Assembly: GCF_036014215.1 (NCBI RefSeq)
Contig: NZ_CP107921.1
Coordinates: 5,711,501-5,775,500, forward strand
Length of the DNA: 64,000 nt
DNA from: Streptomyces sp. NBC_00440
Lineage (GTDB): Bacteria; Actinomycetota; Actinomycetes; Streptomycetales; Streptomycetaceae
Direction of reading: 5' to 3'
How positions within the stretch are numbered: the first letter of the stretch is position 1; each line of letters opens with the position of its first letter. The translations under genes and the position numbers were made by a program. The notes beneath the pieces are model-generated. The model saw only the letters and a list, made by a program, of their open reading frames with translations, did not search any database and was not told the DNA's origin. This document shows, one piece after another, positions 53,259 to 64,000 of the stretch.

Positions 53259-54065
53259 GTGAGTGCCCAAACGCTGCTCGCTGAAAGCGGGTGCCATATC
53301 AATGCGGACTGCGCGTTCCCGGCGCCGGGCCTCCACTCGTTCGACTTCAAGCCGATCTTCAGCATCGGCAGCTTCGACTTCACCAAGCCGATGCTCCTGG
53401 CGATCATCTGCATGCTGATCGTGGTCGGCTTCTTCTGGGCCGCGTTCAACAAGCCGAAGCTTGTGCCCGGGAAGCTGCAGTTGGTCGGCGAGATCGGCTA
53501 CACCTTCGTGGCCCGCAGCATCGCGCGGGAAGTGATCGGCAAGAAGGGCGACAAGTACGTCCCCTTCCTCACCTCGATCTTCTTCTTCGTGTGGATCATG
53601 AACTTGATGTCGGTCATTCCGCTGGCACAGTTCCCCTCCACGGCGCGCTTCGCGTACCCGGTGGTTCTCGCCCTCCTGGTGTGGGTCACCTACATGTTCC
53701 TGACGTTCAAGAAGCACGGCTTCGCCGGCGGCATCAAGAACCTGGTGTGGCTCGAAGGGCTTCCCAAGCCCATCGCGCCGCTCATCGTGGTCCTGGAGTT
53801 CCTGCAGAAGGTCATTCTTCAGCCGTTCACCCTCGCGGTGCGGCTGTGGGCCAACATGTTCGCGGGACACATGCTGATCGTCATGTTCAGCGTGGCCAGC
53901 TGGTACCTGCTGACGCCGTCGCTCCTGTCGGCCGTCGCAGGCGGCTCGTTCCTGCTGGCGCTCGCCATGACCGCCCTTGAGGTACTGATCCAGTTCCTGC
54001 AGGCCTATATCTTCACGCTGCTCGCCTCCATCTACATCGGCGGAGCGCTCGAAGAGGGTCACTGA
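53259..54065 (+). CDS. atpB: F0F1 ATP synthase subunit a
   Basis: A 268-residue membrane subunit, GTG start with AAGGAG. The essential half-channel Arg is in FTLAVRLWANMFAGHML; ALEVLIQFLQAYIFTLLASIYIG is the last helix pair. It forms the proton path with the c ring. Confidence 0.97.
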   Translation: MSAQTLLAESGCHINADCAFPAPGLHSFDFKPIFSIGSFDFTKPMLLAIICMLIVVGFFWAAFNKPKLVPGKLQLVGEIGYTFVARSIAREVIGKKGDKYVPFLTSIFFFVWIMNLMSVIPLAQFPSTARFAYPVVLALLVWVTYMFLTFKKHGFAGGIKNLVWLEGLPKPIAPLIVVLEFLQKVILQPFTLAVRLWANMFAGHMLIVMFSVASWYLLTPSLLSAVAGGSFLLALAMTALEVLIQFLQAYIFTLLASIYIGGALEEGH

Positions 54066-54126
54066 CCCTTCTGCACGTCCCACCGCCCTTCCGCTGGGAA
54101 TCCTCCCAACGGACCGCATCACATAG

Positions 54127-54384
<258 letters not shown>

Positions 54385-54426
54385 TCTGAAGCAGACCGGT
54401 AGCCACATTCGACGAAAGGTTCAGAC

Positions 54427-54975
54427 ATGATGCTCTTCCTGGCGGAGGGGGGCTCCGAGAACCCGCTCATCCCCGATACGGCGGAACTGATTGTCGGCCT
54501 GCTCTGCTTCTTCATCGTCTTCGGCTTCCTCGGAAAGAAGCTTCTGCCGAATATCCAGAAGACTCTGAACGAGCGGCAGGACGCGATCGAGGGCGGACTG
54601 GAGCGGGCGGCCGAGGCTCAGGCCGAGGCGACCCAGACGCTCGATCAGTACAAGGCGCAGCTCGCCGAGGCCAGGCACGAGGCCGCGCGCCTGCGCCAGG
54701 AAGCGACCGAGCAGGGCGCCACGATCATCGAGGAGATGCGGGCGGAAGGCCAGCGGCAGCGCGAGGAGATCGTCGCCGCGGGTCACGCCCAGATCGAGAC
54801 GGACCGCAAGGCCACGGCCGCCGCGCTCCGTCAGGACGTGGGCAAGCTCGCGACCGAGCTGGCCGGAAAGCTTGTCGGCGAGTCCCTTGAGGACCACGCC
54901 CGGCAGAGCCGTACGGTCGACCGCTTCCTCGACGACCTTGAGGGCAGCGCTTCGAAGGCCGAGGCCGCGCGATGA
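54427..54975 (+). CDS. atpF: F0F1 ATP synthase subunit b
   Basis: A 182-residue stator subunit. One N-terminal membrane helix (LIVGLLCFFIVFGFLGKKLL), then a long charged coiled coil rich in Glu, Arg and Gln. Two adjacent ATGs (54427, 54430). Its stop overlaps the atpH start (ATGA). Confidence 0.95.
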   Translation: MMLFLAEGGSENPLIPDTAELIVGLLCFFIVFGFLGKKLLPNIQKTLNERQDAIEGGLERAAEAQAEATQTLDQYKAQLAEARHEAARLRQEATEQGATIIEEMRAEGQRQREEIVAAGHAQIETDRKATAAALRQDVGKLATELAGKLVGESLEDHARQSRTVDRFLDDLEGSASKAEAAR

Positions 54976-55787
54976 ACGGTGCGAGCCGCGAGGCGCTGGC
55001 CGCTGCACGTGAGCGTCTGGAGGCGCTGACCGACACCCCGTCGGTCGACGCCGCGCAGCTCGCGGACCAGCTGGCACAGGTCACCGGGCTGCTCGACCGC
55101 GAGGTGACCCTGCGCCGGGTCCTCACCGAGCCGGCGCGGGAGGGCGAGGCCAAGGCCGAGCTGGTGGGACGGCTGCTGGCCGGACAGGTGGACGGCCCCG
55201 CCGCCGACCTGACCGCCGGTATGGTCCGCTCCCGCTGGTCGCGTTCGCGCGACCTGGTCGACTCGCTGGAGGAGCTCGCAGCCACCGCCGATCTGACCGC
55301 GGCCCAGCAGGCCGGTGCACTGGACGATGTCGAGGACGAGCTGTTCCGGTTCGGCCGGATCGTCGAGTCGAGCACCGCACTGCGCTCCGCGCTCACCGAC
55401 CGTGCGGCGACAGTCGCTGCCAAGACGGAGCTGCTGCGCAGCCTGCTCGGAGGCCGGGCCAACCCGGTGACCGAGCGTCTGGTCGTGCGTCTCGTGACGC
55501 ACCCCAGGGGACGTAGCCTGGAGACGGGTCTGCAGACCCTGTCCAAGCTCGCTGCCGCACGCCGGGACCGTGTCGTCGCCGTTGTCACATCGGCGGTGCC
55601 GCTCACGGACGGGCAGAAGCAGCGTCTCGGTGCCGCACTGGCGAAGCTTTACGGCCGTCGGATGCACCTGAACCTGGACGTGGACCCCGAGGTCCTCGGC
55701 GGGATCTCGGTGCGGGTCGGCGACGAGGTCATCGACGGCACCATCGCCGAACGTCTCGACGAGGCGTCCCGGCGGCTGGCCGGCTGA
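54972..55787 (+). CDS. atpH: F0F1 ATP synthase subunit delta
   Basis: A 271-residue delta subunit, with the ~90-residue N-terminal extension usual in actinobacteria (the classic protein is about 180). The C-terminal signature [30 protein letters not shown] is present. It joins the b stalk to the top of F1. Translationally coupled to atpF by ATGA. Confidence 0.95.
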   Translation: MNGASREALAAARERLEALTDTPSVDAAQLADQLAQVTGLLDREVTLRRVLTEPAREGEAKAELVGRLLAGQVDGPAADLTAGMVRSRWSRSRDLVDSLEELAATADLTAAQQAGALDDVEDELFRFGRIVESSTALRSALTDRAATVAAKTELLRSLLGGRANPVTERLVVRLVTHPRGRSLETGLQTLSKLAAARRDRVVAVVTSAVPLTDGQKQRLGAALAKLYGRRMHLNLDVDPEVLGGISVRVGDEVIDGTIAERLDEASRRLAG

Positions 55788-55857
55788 CAACTGCCGGCAG
55801 CACTGCACAACAAAGAAGAGCGGCCCGGTTGGGCCGTGCAGAAATTGCAGAAGATTC

Positions 55858-55874
55858 CTGGGGGCCGCCCCCAG
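55858..55874 (+). other. Short hairpin before atpA
   Basis: CTGGGGG-CCG-CCCCCAG, a perfect 7-bp stem with a 3-base loop in the 131-bp atpH-atpA gap. It may stabilise or process the mRNA. Confidence 0.45.
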
Positions 55875-55918
55875 ACCCCCAAAGACTTCAGGCCCAACAA
55901 GGAGAGCAGGGAACCCAG

Positions 55919-57514
55919 ATGGCGGAGCTCACGATCCGGCCGGAGGAGATCCGGGATGCGCTGGAGAACTTTGTCCAGTCGTACAAGCCGGACGCGGCCT
56001 CGCGCGAGGAGGTCGGTACGGTCAGCGTGGCCGGCGACGGTATTGCCAAGATCGAGGGTCTTCCCTCGGCGATGGCGAACGAGCTGCTGAAGTTCGAGGA
56101 CGGCACGCTCGGTCTTGCGCTGAACCTGGAAGAGCGCGAGATCGGTGCTGTTGTACTCGGTGAGTTCAGCGGTATCGAGGAGGGCCAGCCGGTGCAGCGC
56201 ACCGGAGAGGTGCTCTCGGTCGGTGTGGGCGAGGGCTACCTCGGCCGCGTTGTCGACCCGCTCGGCAACCCGATCGACGGCCTCGGCGAGATCGCGACCG
56301 ACGGCCGCCGTGCGCTGGAGCTGCAGGCTCCGGGCGTCATGGTGCGTAAGTCGGTGCACGAGCCGATGCAGACCGGCTACAAGGCTGTCGACGCGATGGT
56401 GCCGATCGGCCGTGGCCAGCGTCAGCTGATCATCGGCGACCGCCAGACCGGCAAGACCGCCCTGGCCGTCGACACGATCATCAACCAGCGCGACAACTGG
56501 CGCTCCGGCGACGAGAAGAAGCAGGTCCGCTGCATCTACGTCGCCATCGGCCAGAAGGGCTCCACCATCGCGTCCGTACGCGGTGCGCTGGAGGAGGCGG
56601 GCGCCCTGGAGTACACGACGATCGTCGCTGCTCCGGCTTCCGACCCGGCCGGCTTCAAGTACCTGGCGCCGTACACCGGTTCGGCCATCGGCCAGCACTG
56701 GATGTACGCGGGCAAGCACGTCCTGATCATCTTCGACGACCTCTCGAAGCAGGCCGACGCCTACCGCGCCGTATCGCTTCTGCTGCGCCGCCCGCCGGGC
56801 CGTGAGGCCTACCCGGGTGACGTCTTCTACCTGCACTCCCGTCTGCTGGAGCGCTGCGCGAAGCTCTCCGACGACATGGGTGCCGGTTCGATGACGGGCC
56901 TCCCGATCGTCGAGACCAAGGCGAACGACGTGTCGGCGTTCATCCCGACCAACGTCATCTCCATCACCGACGGTCAGTGCTTCCTGGAGTCCGACCTGTT
57001 CAACGCCGGCCAGCGGCCCGCGCTCAACGTCGGTATCTCGGTCTCCCGTGTCGGTGGCTCCGCCCAGCACAAGGCCATGCGCCAGGTGTCCGGCCGGCTC
57101 CGTGTGGACCTCGCCCAGTACCGCGAGCTGGAGGCGTTCGCCGCCTTCGGTTCCGACCTGGACGCGGCCTCCAAGGCCTCGCTGGAGCGCGGTAAGCGCA
57201 TGGTCGAGCTGCTGAAGCAGGGCCAGTACCAGCCGATGCCCGTCGAGGAGCAGGTCGTCTCCGTCTGGTCCGGTACCACCGGCAAGATGGACGACGTACC
57301 GGTCGAGGACATCCGCCGCTTCGAGGAAGAGCTGCTGGACCACCTGCGCCGCGAGCGCAAGGAGCTCCTCACCTCCATCCGCGAGGGCGCCAAGATGTCG
57401 GACGACACCGTGACCGCGATCGGCGACGCCGTCGCAGCGTTCAAGCGGCAGTTCGAGACCTCGGACGGCAAGCTCCTCGGCGAGGACGCACCGGCCGTCA
57501 GCGCCTCCAAGTGA
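55919..57514 (+). CDS. atpA: F0F1 ATP synthase subunit alpha
   Basis: A 531-residue non-catalytic nucleotide-binding subunit. Walker [12 protein letters not shown]; signature region [17 protein letters not shown] appears as [17 protein letters not shown] 55919 ([15 protein letters not shown]) fits the family; an upstream ATG frame reads through the spacer hairpin and was rejected. The C-terminus is longer than in E. coli, as in other actinobacteria. Confidence 0.97.
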   Translation: MAELTIRPEEIRDALENFVQSYKPDAASREEVGTVSVAGDGIAKIEGLPSAMANELLKFEDGTLGLALNLEEREIGAVVLGEFSGIEEGQPVQRTGEVLSVGVGEGYLGRVVDPLGNPIDGLGEIATDGRRALELQAPGVMVRKSVHEPMQTGYKAVDAMVPIGRGQRQLIIGDRQTGKTALAVDTIINQRDNWRSGDEKKQVRCIYVAIGQKGSTIASVRGALEEAGALEYTTIVAAPASDPAGFKYLAPYTGSAIGQHWMYAGKHVLIIFDDLSKQADAYRAVSLLLRRPPGREAYPGDVFYLHSRLLERCAKLSDDMGAGSMTGLPIVETKANDVSAFIPTNVISITDGQCFLESDLFNAGQRPALNVGISVSRVGGSAQHKAMRQVSGRLRVDLAQYRELEAFAAFGSDLDAASKASLERGKRMVELLKQGQYQPMPVEEQVVSVWSGTTGKMDDVPVEDIRRFEEELLDHLRRERKELLTSIREGAKMSDDTVTAIGDAVAAFKRQFETSDGKLLGEDAPAVSASK

Positions 57515-57534
57515 CGACGGAAGGGACCTGACTC

Positions 57535-59906
<2,372 letters not shown>

Positions 59907-59936
59907 TCGCTGCCCCATGTGAGTCATCAGACTCCT

Positions 59937-59967
59937 GGAGAGGGGCGGGTGTGTCCCGCCCCTCTCC
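59937..59967 (+). other. Strong hairpin between atpD and atpC
   Basis: A perfect 13-bp stem GGAGAGGGGCGGG with CCCGCCCCTCTCC (59937-59949, 59955-59967), TGTGT loop. It lies 31 bp past the atpD stop and 67 bp before atpC, so it may partially terminate transcription or protect the 3' end of the upstream message. Confidence 0.75.
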
Positions 59968-60033
59968 GTACGCCCATTAGACTTTGACCCAACACCCGGC
60001 AGCAGTGCCGGGTGGTGACCCGAGGAGCCTCCT

Positions 60034-60408
60034 TTGGCTGCTGAGCTGCACGTCGAGCTGGTCGCGGCGGACCGTAATGTCTGGTCCGGCGAGGCGACTC
60101 TGGTTGTCGCGCGCACCGCGTCCGGCGACATCGGGGTCATGGCCAATCACCAGCCGCTGCTCGGTGTGCTGGAATCGGGCCCGGTGACCATTCGTACGAG
60201 CGAGGGCGGGACGGTCGTTGCCGCTGTGCACGGCGGTTTCCTCTCGTTCGCCGACAACAAGCTTTCGCTGCTGGCCGAGATCGCGGAGCTGGCTGACGAG
60301 ATCGATGTCCAGCGCGCCGAGCGTGCGCTGGAGAGTGCGAAGTCGGAGGACGACGCCGTCGCCGAGCGGCGCGCCGACGTCCGACTGCGCGCAGTGACGG
60401 GGAACTGA
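60034..60408 (+). CDS. atpC: F0F1 ATP synthase subunit epsilon
   Basis: A 124-residue epsilon subunit with TTG start and GAGGAG site. The N-terminal beta sandwich (MAAELHVELVAADRNVWSGEATLVV, DIGVMANHQPLLGVLESGPV) is followed by a C-terminal helix pair (EIDVQRAERALESAK) of shortened length, which may weaken ATPase inhibition. Last gene of the operon. Confidence 0.96.
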   Translation: MAAELHVELVAADRNVWSGEATLVVARTASGDIGVMANHQPLLGVLESGPVTIRTSEGGTVVAAVHGGFLSFADNKLSLLAEIAELADEIDVQRAERALESAKSEDDAVAERRADVRLRAVTGN

Positions 60409-60428
60409 CGACTCCCACCGAGATTTGA

Positions 60429-60477
60429 CCTCAGCCGCGGCCCGTCCGGAAGCATCCGGACCGGGTCGCGGCTGAGG
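60429..60477 (+). terminator. atp operon terminator
   Basis: A long stem: CCTCAGCCGCG outer arms with GTCCGGA/TCCGGAC inner arms, AGCA loop and a small internal mismatch, about 20 bp past the atpC stop. Confidence 0.8.
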
Positions 60478-60526
60478 CGATGCAGAACCAGGTCCCTAAC
60501 GGTATGAGGCGAGGAGGTCGGTGTAG

Positions 60527-60973
60527 ATGATCCTCGCTCTGCTTGTGTGCGGCCTGGTCGTCGTACTGGTAGCGGTGGGACTCTTCGTCTTCGGCCTGCG
60601 ACGGCGGCTGATCCAGCGTTCCGGGGGCACTTTCGACTGCAGTGTCCGCTGGGACCTTCCGGAGAAACCCGACGTATCCGGCAAAGGCTGGGTGTACGGG
60701 GTGGCCCGGTACAGCGGCGACCGCATCATGTGGTTCCGCGTCTTCTCCTACGCCCCGCGCCCGCGCCGCACTCTGGAGCGCCAGTCCATCGAAGTCGTCT
60801 CCCGGCGTACGCCGGAGGGCGAGGAGGAACTGGCGCTCCTTTCTGATGCGATCGTGCTGCGGTGTTCGCACCAGGGTGTCCGGCTCGAACTCGCGATGAG
60901 CGAGGACGCGCTGACCGGCTTCCTCGCCTGGCTGGAAGCGGCACCGCCCGGCCAACGAGTCAATGTGGCTTGA
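60527..60973 (+). CDS. DUF2550 family membrane-anchored protein
   Basis: A 148-residue protein. One N-terminal membrane helix (MILALLVCGLVVVLVAVGLFVFGLRRRLIQR) precedes a cytoplasmic or surface strand-rich domain (FDCSVRWDL, GWVYGVARYSGDRIMWFRVF, AIVLRCSHQGVRLELAMSEDAL). The family is found next to atpC across actinobacteria and has no assigned function; a role linked to the ATP synthase or envelope is guesswork. ATG 60527 is preceded by GAGGAGG. Confidence 0.85.
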   Translation: MILALLVCGLVVVLVAVGLFVFGLRRRLIQRSGGTFDCSVRWDLPEKPDVSGKGWVYGVARYSGDRIMWFRVFSYAPRPRRTLERQSIEVVSRRTPEGEEELALLSDAIVLRCSHQGVRLELAMSEDALTGFLAWLEAAPPGQRVNVA

Positions 60974-61038
60974 AAAGTAGGGGCCTCGTTGGTTGGGGGT
61001 CCCCCGGACGGAGTCTGGGGGAGAGTCAACGTGGCTTA

Positions 61039-61069
61039 GCCAACTGGCTTACGTAAGAGGCCAGTTGGC
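61039..61069. terminator. Bidirectional hairpin between convergent genes
   Basis: A perfect 10-bp stem GCCAACTGGC with GCCAGTTGGC (61039-61048, 61060-61069), placed 20 bp past the stop of the minus-strand adenosyltransferase gene and serving DUF2550 from the other side. Confidence 0.75.
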
Positions 61070-61089
61070 CATGGTGATGCCCCTGGTCC

Positions 61090-61662
61090 CTACCGCTCGC
61101 CGCCCGGCACCCACAGCACGTCCCCGATGTCCTTGTTCGCGGTGCGCGCCAGGATGAACAGCAGGTCGGACAGCCGGTTCAGATAGGTCGCGGTGAGTGC
61201 GTTCATCACCTCGCCGTGTACCTCAAGCGCCGCCCAGGTCGACCGCTCGGCCCTGCGCACCACCGTGCACGCCTGGTGCAGCAGCGCCGCCCCGGGTGTG
61301 CCGCCGGGCAGGATGAAGCTCCGCAGCTTCTCCAGGTCTTCGAGGAAACGGTCGCAGTCCGCCTCCAGCTTGTCGACGTACGACTGCTCCACCCGCAGCG
61401 GCGGATACTTCGGGTCCTCCACCACGGGCGTGCACAGGTCGGCCCCCACGTCGAACAGGTCGTTCTGGACGCGGACGAGCACCTTCACCACCTCGTCCGG
61501 CAGGCCGCCGAGCGCGACGGCGGTCCCGATGGCCGCGTTGGCCTCGTTGGCGTCGGCGTACGCGGAGATCCGCAGATCGGTCTTGGCGGTCCGGCTCATG
61601 TCACCGAGTGCGGTGGTGCCCTTGTCGCCGGTACGGGTATAGATACGCGTCAGATTGACCAT
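61090..61662 (-). CDS. Cob(I)alamin adenosyltransferase, PduO type
   Basis: A 190-residue adenosyltransferase that makes adenosylcobalamin from cob(I)alamin and ATP. ATP-binding N-terminus MVNLTRIYTRTGDKGTTALGD; conserved RISAYADANEANAAIG; catalytic region LPGGTPGAALLHQACTVVRRAERS; NRLSDLLFILAR. It supplies coenzyme B12 for mutases and ribonucleotide reductase. Monocistronic, ending at a shared hairpin. Confidence 0.95.
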   Translation of the reverse strand: MVNLTRIYTRTGDKGTTALGDMSRTAKTDLRISAYADANEANAAIGTAVALGGLPDEVVKVLVRVQNDLFDVGADLCTPVVEDPKYPPLRVEQSYVDKLEADCDRFLEDLEKLRSFILPGGTPGAALLHQACTVVRRAERSTWAALEVHGEVMNALTATYLNRLSDLLFILARTANKDIGDVLWVPGGER

Positions 61663-61686
61663 GCGGCCGAGCCTAGTAGGCCTCGG

Positions 61687-62436
61687 TCAGGCGCCGGCCC
61701 TGCGGAAGACACGTGTGCCCACCGTCACGGCGGCGGCTGCCAGCGCCCCGGCCGCGAGTACCCCGTAGAGCATCGCCGTACTGGTGTAGTCGCCCACGTA
61801 GCCCGCCCGTACCGCGTCCACCAGATAGCGGAACGGCATGAAGTGCGACAGCACGTTCAGCCAGCCCGGGGCCAGCGCCATCGGGAGCATCAGCCCCGAG
61901 AGCAGCATGGACGGCATGGTCACCGCGTTGATGACCGGGCCGAACTCGTGCGGTTTGGAGACCTTCAGCGCCAGCGCGTACGAGAGCGAGGCGAGCGCCA
62001 CCGTGAGGACGCCCACGAAGGCGAAGCCGATCAGTACGCCGCCCAGCGGTGCCCGCAGCCCCATCACCAGCGCCGTCACGACCAGCAGGACGGACTGGAA
62101 GACGAAGAGCGCGGCGTCCCGCAGCACCCGGCCCAGCAGCAGCGCGAGCCGGCTGACCGGGGTGGCCCGCATCCGCTCGAACACTCCGGTCTGGTTCTCG
62201 ATGATGATGGCGAAGCCGCTGAACGACGCACCGAACAGGGCGAGTTGGAGCAGCAGCCCGGGGACCAGGATCTGCCAGGAGTCGCCCTGCGAGCCGAGCG
62301 GAAGGCCGGTCAGCAGCGGGCCGAAGAAGAGCAGATAGAGCAGCGGCATCAGAACGCCGAAGAGGATCTGGAACTTTGAGCGCGCTGTCTGCCGGGCATA
62401 GCGGCCGAAGATCAGCGCGGTGTCGTGCATGAACAT
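61687..62436 (-). CDS. ABC-2 type exporter permease
   Basis: A 249-residue six-TM permease of the DrrB/ABC-2 type. It starts MFMHDTALIFGRYARQTARS (ATG 62436, AGGAG upstream; ATG 62430 is the alternative). Typical elements are LVPGLLLQLALFGASFSGFAIIIENQTGVFERMRATPVSRLALLLGR and the late FMPFRYLVDAVRAG. It pairs with the ATPase encoded 12 bp upstream to export a drug, lipid or polymer of unknown nature. Its own stop is 24 bp before the adenosyltransferase ATG. Confidence 0.9.
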   Translation of the reverse strand: MFMHDTALIFGRYARQTARSKFQILFGVLMPLLYLLFFGPLLTGLPLGSQGDSWQILVPGLLLQLALFGASFSGFAIIIENQTGVFERMRATPVSRLALLLGRVLRDAALFVFQSVLLVVTALVMGLRAPLGGVLIGFAFVGVLTVALASLSYALALKVSKPHEFGPVINAVTMPSMLLSGLMLPMALAPGWLNVLSHFMPFRYLVDAVRAGYVGDYTSTAMLYGVLAAGALAAAAVTVGTRVFRRAGA

Positions 62437-62448
62437 GTGAGGGGGCTC

Positions 62449-63231
62449 CTACACGGCTACGGGGGCGGTCTCTTCGGGTGCGGCGGTGCGGCCGGTGATG
62501 GCGAGGAAGGCGTCCTGGAGGGTGGCGTCGATGGACCCGGTGTACTGGAGCTTCAGCGCGCCCGGCGTGCCGTCGGCCACCACCGTGCCCTCGTCCACGA
62601 CGACCAGCCGGTCGGCCAGCGCGTCCGCCTCGTCGAGGTAGTGCGTGGTCAGGATGACCGTGGTGCCGTGTTCCTTCCGCAGCGCGCGCACCAGCTCCCA
62701 CAGATCGGCCCGGCTGCCCGGGTCGAGGCCGGTGGTCGGTTCGTCGAGGAAGAGAACTTCCGGCCGGTGGGTGAGGCCCATGGCCAGGTCCAGGCGTCGC
62801 CGCTGACCGCCGGAGAGCGAGGCGCACTTGCGGTCGAGCAGTGCGGTGAGGCCCAGTTCGGCCGCGAGTTCGCCGGCGCGTGCTGCGGCGCGCGCCCGGC
62901 TCAGCCGGTAGAGGCGGCCCTGGGTCACGAGCTCCTCGCGTACGGACATCTGGGGGTCGACACCGCCCGACTGGGCGACGTAACCGATCTTCCGGCGGAC
63001 GCCCGCCGGGTCCCGTACCAGGTCGCAGCCCGCGACGGTGGCCGCGCCGGCGCTGGGCGCCAGCAGGGTGGTGAGCATCCGCAGCGTGGTGGTCTTGCCC
63101 GCGCCGTTGGGTCCGAGGAAGCCCAGGATCTCGCCTGCCCGGACGGTCAGATCGATCCCGCGTACGGCCTCCACCGGGCCGGCCTTGGTGGTGAAGGTCC
63201 GGGCCAGCCCGGACGTACTGATGATTGGCAT
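62449..63231 (-). CDS. ABC exporter ATPase (DrrA-like)
   Basis: A 260-residue nucleotide-binding protein. Walker A GFLGPNGAGKTTTLRML; Q-loop GYVAQSGGV; signature SLSGGQRRRLDLAMGL; Walker B VLFLDEPTTGLDP; H-loop LTTHYLDEADALADR. The C-terminal extension is of daunorubicin-resistance type. ATG 63231 (MPIISTSGLAR) was preferred to a longer start at 63267 that would run into the regulator's operator. Divergent from a TetR gene. Confidence 0.93.
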   Translation of the reverse strand: MPIISTSGLARTFTTKAGPVEAVRGIDLTVRAGEILGFLGPNGAGKTTTLRMLTTLLAPSAGAATVAGCDLVRDPAGVRRKIGYVAQSGGVDPQMSVREELVTQGRLYRLSRARAAARAGELAAELGLTALLDRKCASLSGGQRRRLDLAMGLTHRPEVLFLDEPTTGLDPGSRADLWELVRALRKEHGTTVILTTHYLDEADALADRLVVVDEGTVVADGTPGALKLQYTGSIDATLQDAFLAITGRTAAPEETAPVAV

Positions 63232-63253
63232 GGCACTCAGAAAAACAGAGACG

Positions 63254-63285
63254 CTGCATTTTTGCAATGGATATAAATTTTGCAG
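63254..63285. promoter_or_regulatory. AT-rich operator/promoter of ABC-TetR divergon
   Basis: CTGCA...TGCAG outer arms enclose two TTTTGCA-like motifs in a 32-bp, strongly AT-rich patch. It is placed just upstream of the ATPase gene and 48 bp before the TetR start. Confidence 0.5.
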
Positions 63286-63332
63286 TCACCCCAAGCTTTC
63301 ACCGTGCCCAGCGGCCCGCATACGATGCGGGC

Positions 63333-63968
63333 ATGGCTGAGGGGCTCAGGGAGCGCAAGAAGCGCCGGACCAGGCAGTACATCTCCGATGTGGCGACCGG
63401 GCTGTTCCTGGAGCGCGGCTTCGACGAGGTGACCGTCGCGGAGGTCGCCGAGGCGGCGGAGGTCTCCGTCAACACGGTGTACAACTACTTCCCGGCCAAG
63501 GAGGACCTGTTCCTCGACCGCAGCAAGGGCGTGGTGGACCGGCTCGCGCGCTATGTGCGCGGCCGGGACCCGGGGGAGTCGGCGGCGGGCGCGGTCCTGC
63601 GGGAGCTGCGGGACCAGGTGACGGCGGTCTCGCCCACGGTCGGGCTCCTCGACGGCTACGACCGGTTCCTGCGCGTCGTGCAGGACGCGCACTCCCTGCG
63701 CTCCCGGATGTGGCACATCCAGCAGCAGTCCCTGGCGAATGTGGAGACGGCGCTGCGCGAGGAGACGGGCGCGGCGGGCTCCGACACGCTCCCGACCCTG
63801 GTGGCGGGTCAGCTCGCCTGGATCCAGTCGACGCTGATGGCGTGGATCGGTGACGAGATGATCGCCGGGCACGCGCCGGACGAAGTCTCCCGTCGGGCCC
63901 TGGATCTCCTCGACGACATGGAAGAGGTCCTGGGGGAGAAAGTGCTCAACTACGCAGTAAGGGGCTGA
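63333..63968 (+). CDS. TetR-family transcriptional regulator
   Basis: A 211-residue TetR protein. The HTH is KKRRTRQYISDVATGLFLERGFDEVTVAEVAEAAEVSVNTVYNYFPAKEDLF (about residues 8-60), and the all-helical ligand domain includes WIQSTLMAWIGDEMIAGHA. ATG 63333 was chosen over an upstream frame covering the operator. It is expected to repress the divergent ABC exporter operon until an exported compound binds. Confidence 0.92.
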   Translation: MAEGLRERKKRRTRQYISDVATGLFLERGFDEVTVAEVAEAAEVSVNTVYNYFPAKEDLFLDRSKGVVDRLARYVRGRDPGESAAGAVLRELRDQVTAVSPTVGLLDGYDRFLRVVQDAHSLRSRMWHIQQQSLANVETALREETGAAGSDTLPTLVAGQLAWIQSTLMAWIGDEMIAGHAPDEVSRRALDLLDDMEEVLGEKVLNYAVRG

Positions 63969-64000
63969 GGGTGACGCCCCGGAGTGTGATGTCCGCCATG

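Overview
The window is very GC-rich, with heavy third-position G/C, many GTG and TTG starts and long antisense shadow frames. Gene content (Rho with a large Arg/Gly-rich insert, an atpIBEFHAGDC operon, Ku plus a stand-alone LigD-type polymerase, SpoIIE/HATPase regulators, an ArgS-related NrtL gene, PduO-type adenosyltransferase) points to a Streptomyces-type actinomycete chromosome. The right half is conserved core chromosome. The first ~12 kb looks like accessory or decaying sequence.

Region 1-12.6 kb: the end of a 4-hydroxybenzoate 3-monooxygenase-like gene, then small enzymes (dienelactone-hydrolase-like protein, maleylpyruvate-isomerase-like protein, two methyltransferases, an alpha/beta hydrolase with a divergent PadR regulator) mixed with broken genes. 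I can read an anti-sigma-type ATPase interrupted by TGA, a frameshifted hypothetical gene, and a secreted ricin-lectin protein interrupted by TAG. The ricin gene also ends at a junction with what looks like the tail of a MerR/TipA-type regulator.

Region 12.6-30 kb: a divergent pair of carboxylate-bridged diiron proteins (AurF-like and ferritin-like) around a small palindrome; a leftward run of zinc-ribbon protein, FtsW/RodA, penicillin-binding protein, amidase and a multidomain SpoIIE phosphatase; then the NHEJ genes (LigD-type polymerase and Ku), separated by a FAD monooxygenase and a TetR regulator whose intergenic region carries five operator-like units on a 14-bp register.

Region 30-35 kb: a 14-TM MFS pump, whose stop codon lies in a CTAG that received a 161-bp palindromic MITE. 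The CTAG at the MITE's other end then received a complete 1380-bp IS701-like element. The pump's likely terminator now lies about 1.6 kb beyond the gene. A tRNA-Arg(CCG) follows.

Region 35-64 kb: core genes in order: response regulator, nrtL, lysA, hom, thrC, thrB (Asp-family amino acids), rho, LCP ligase, rpmE, prfA, prmC, a Sua5/TsaC-family gene, a LMW phosphatase homologue with Ser in place of the nucleophilic Cys, a divergent glyA paralogue, a WecA/TagO-type transferase, the whole ATP synthase operon, DUF2550, the cobalamin adenosyltransferase, and an ABC-2 exporter with a divergent TetR.

No CRISPR array, prophage or clear biosynthetic gene cluster was seen. The more unusual signals are the Ser-nucleophile phosphatase homologue beside the divergent SHMT, the phased TetR operator array, the nested CTAG insertions with a candidate -1 frameshift site in the transposase, and the chimeric junction near 10.23 kb.
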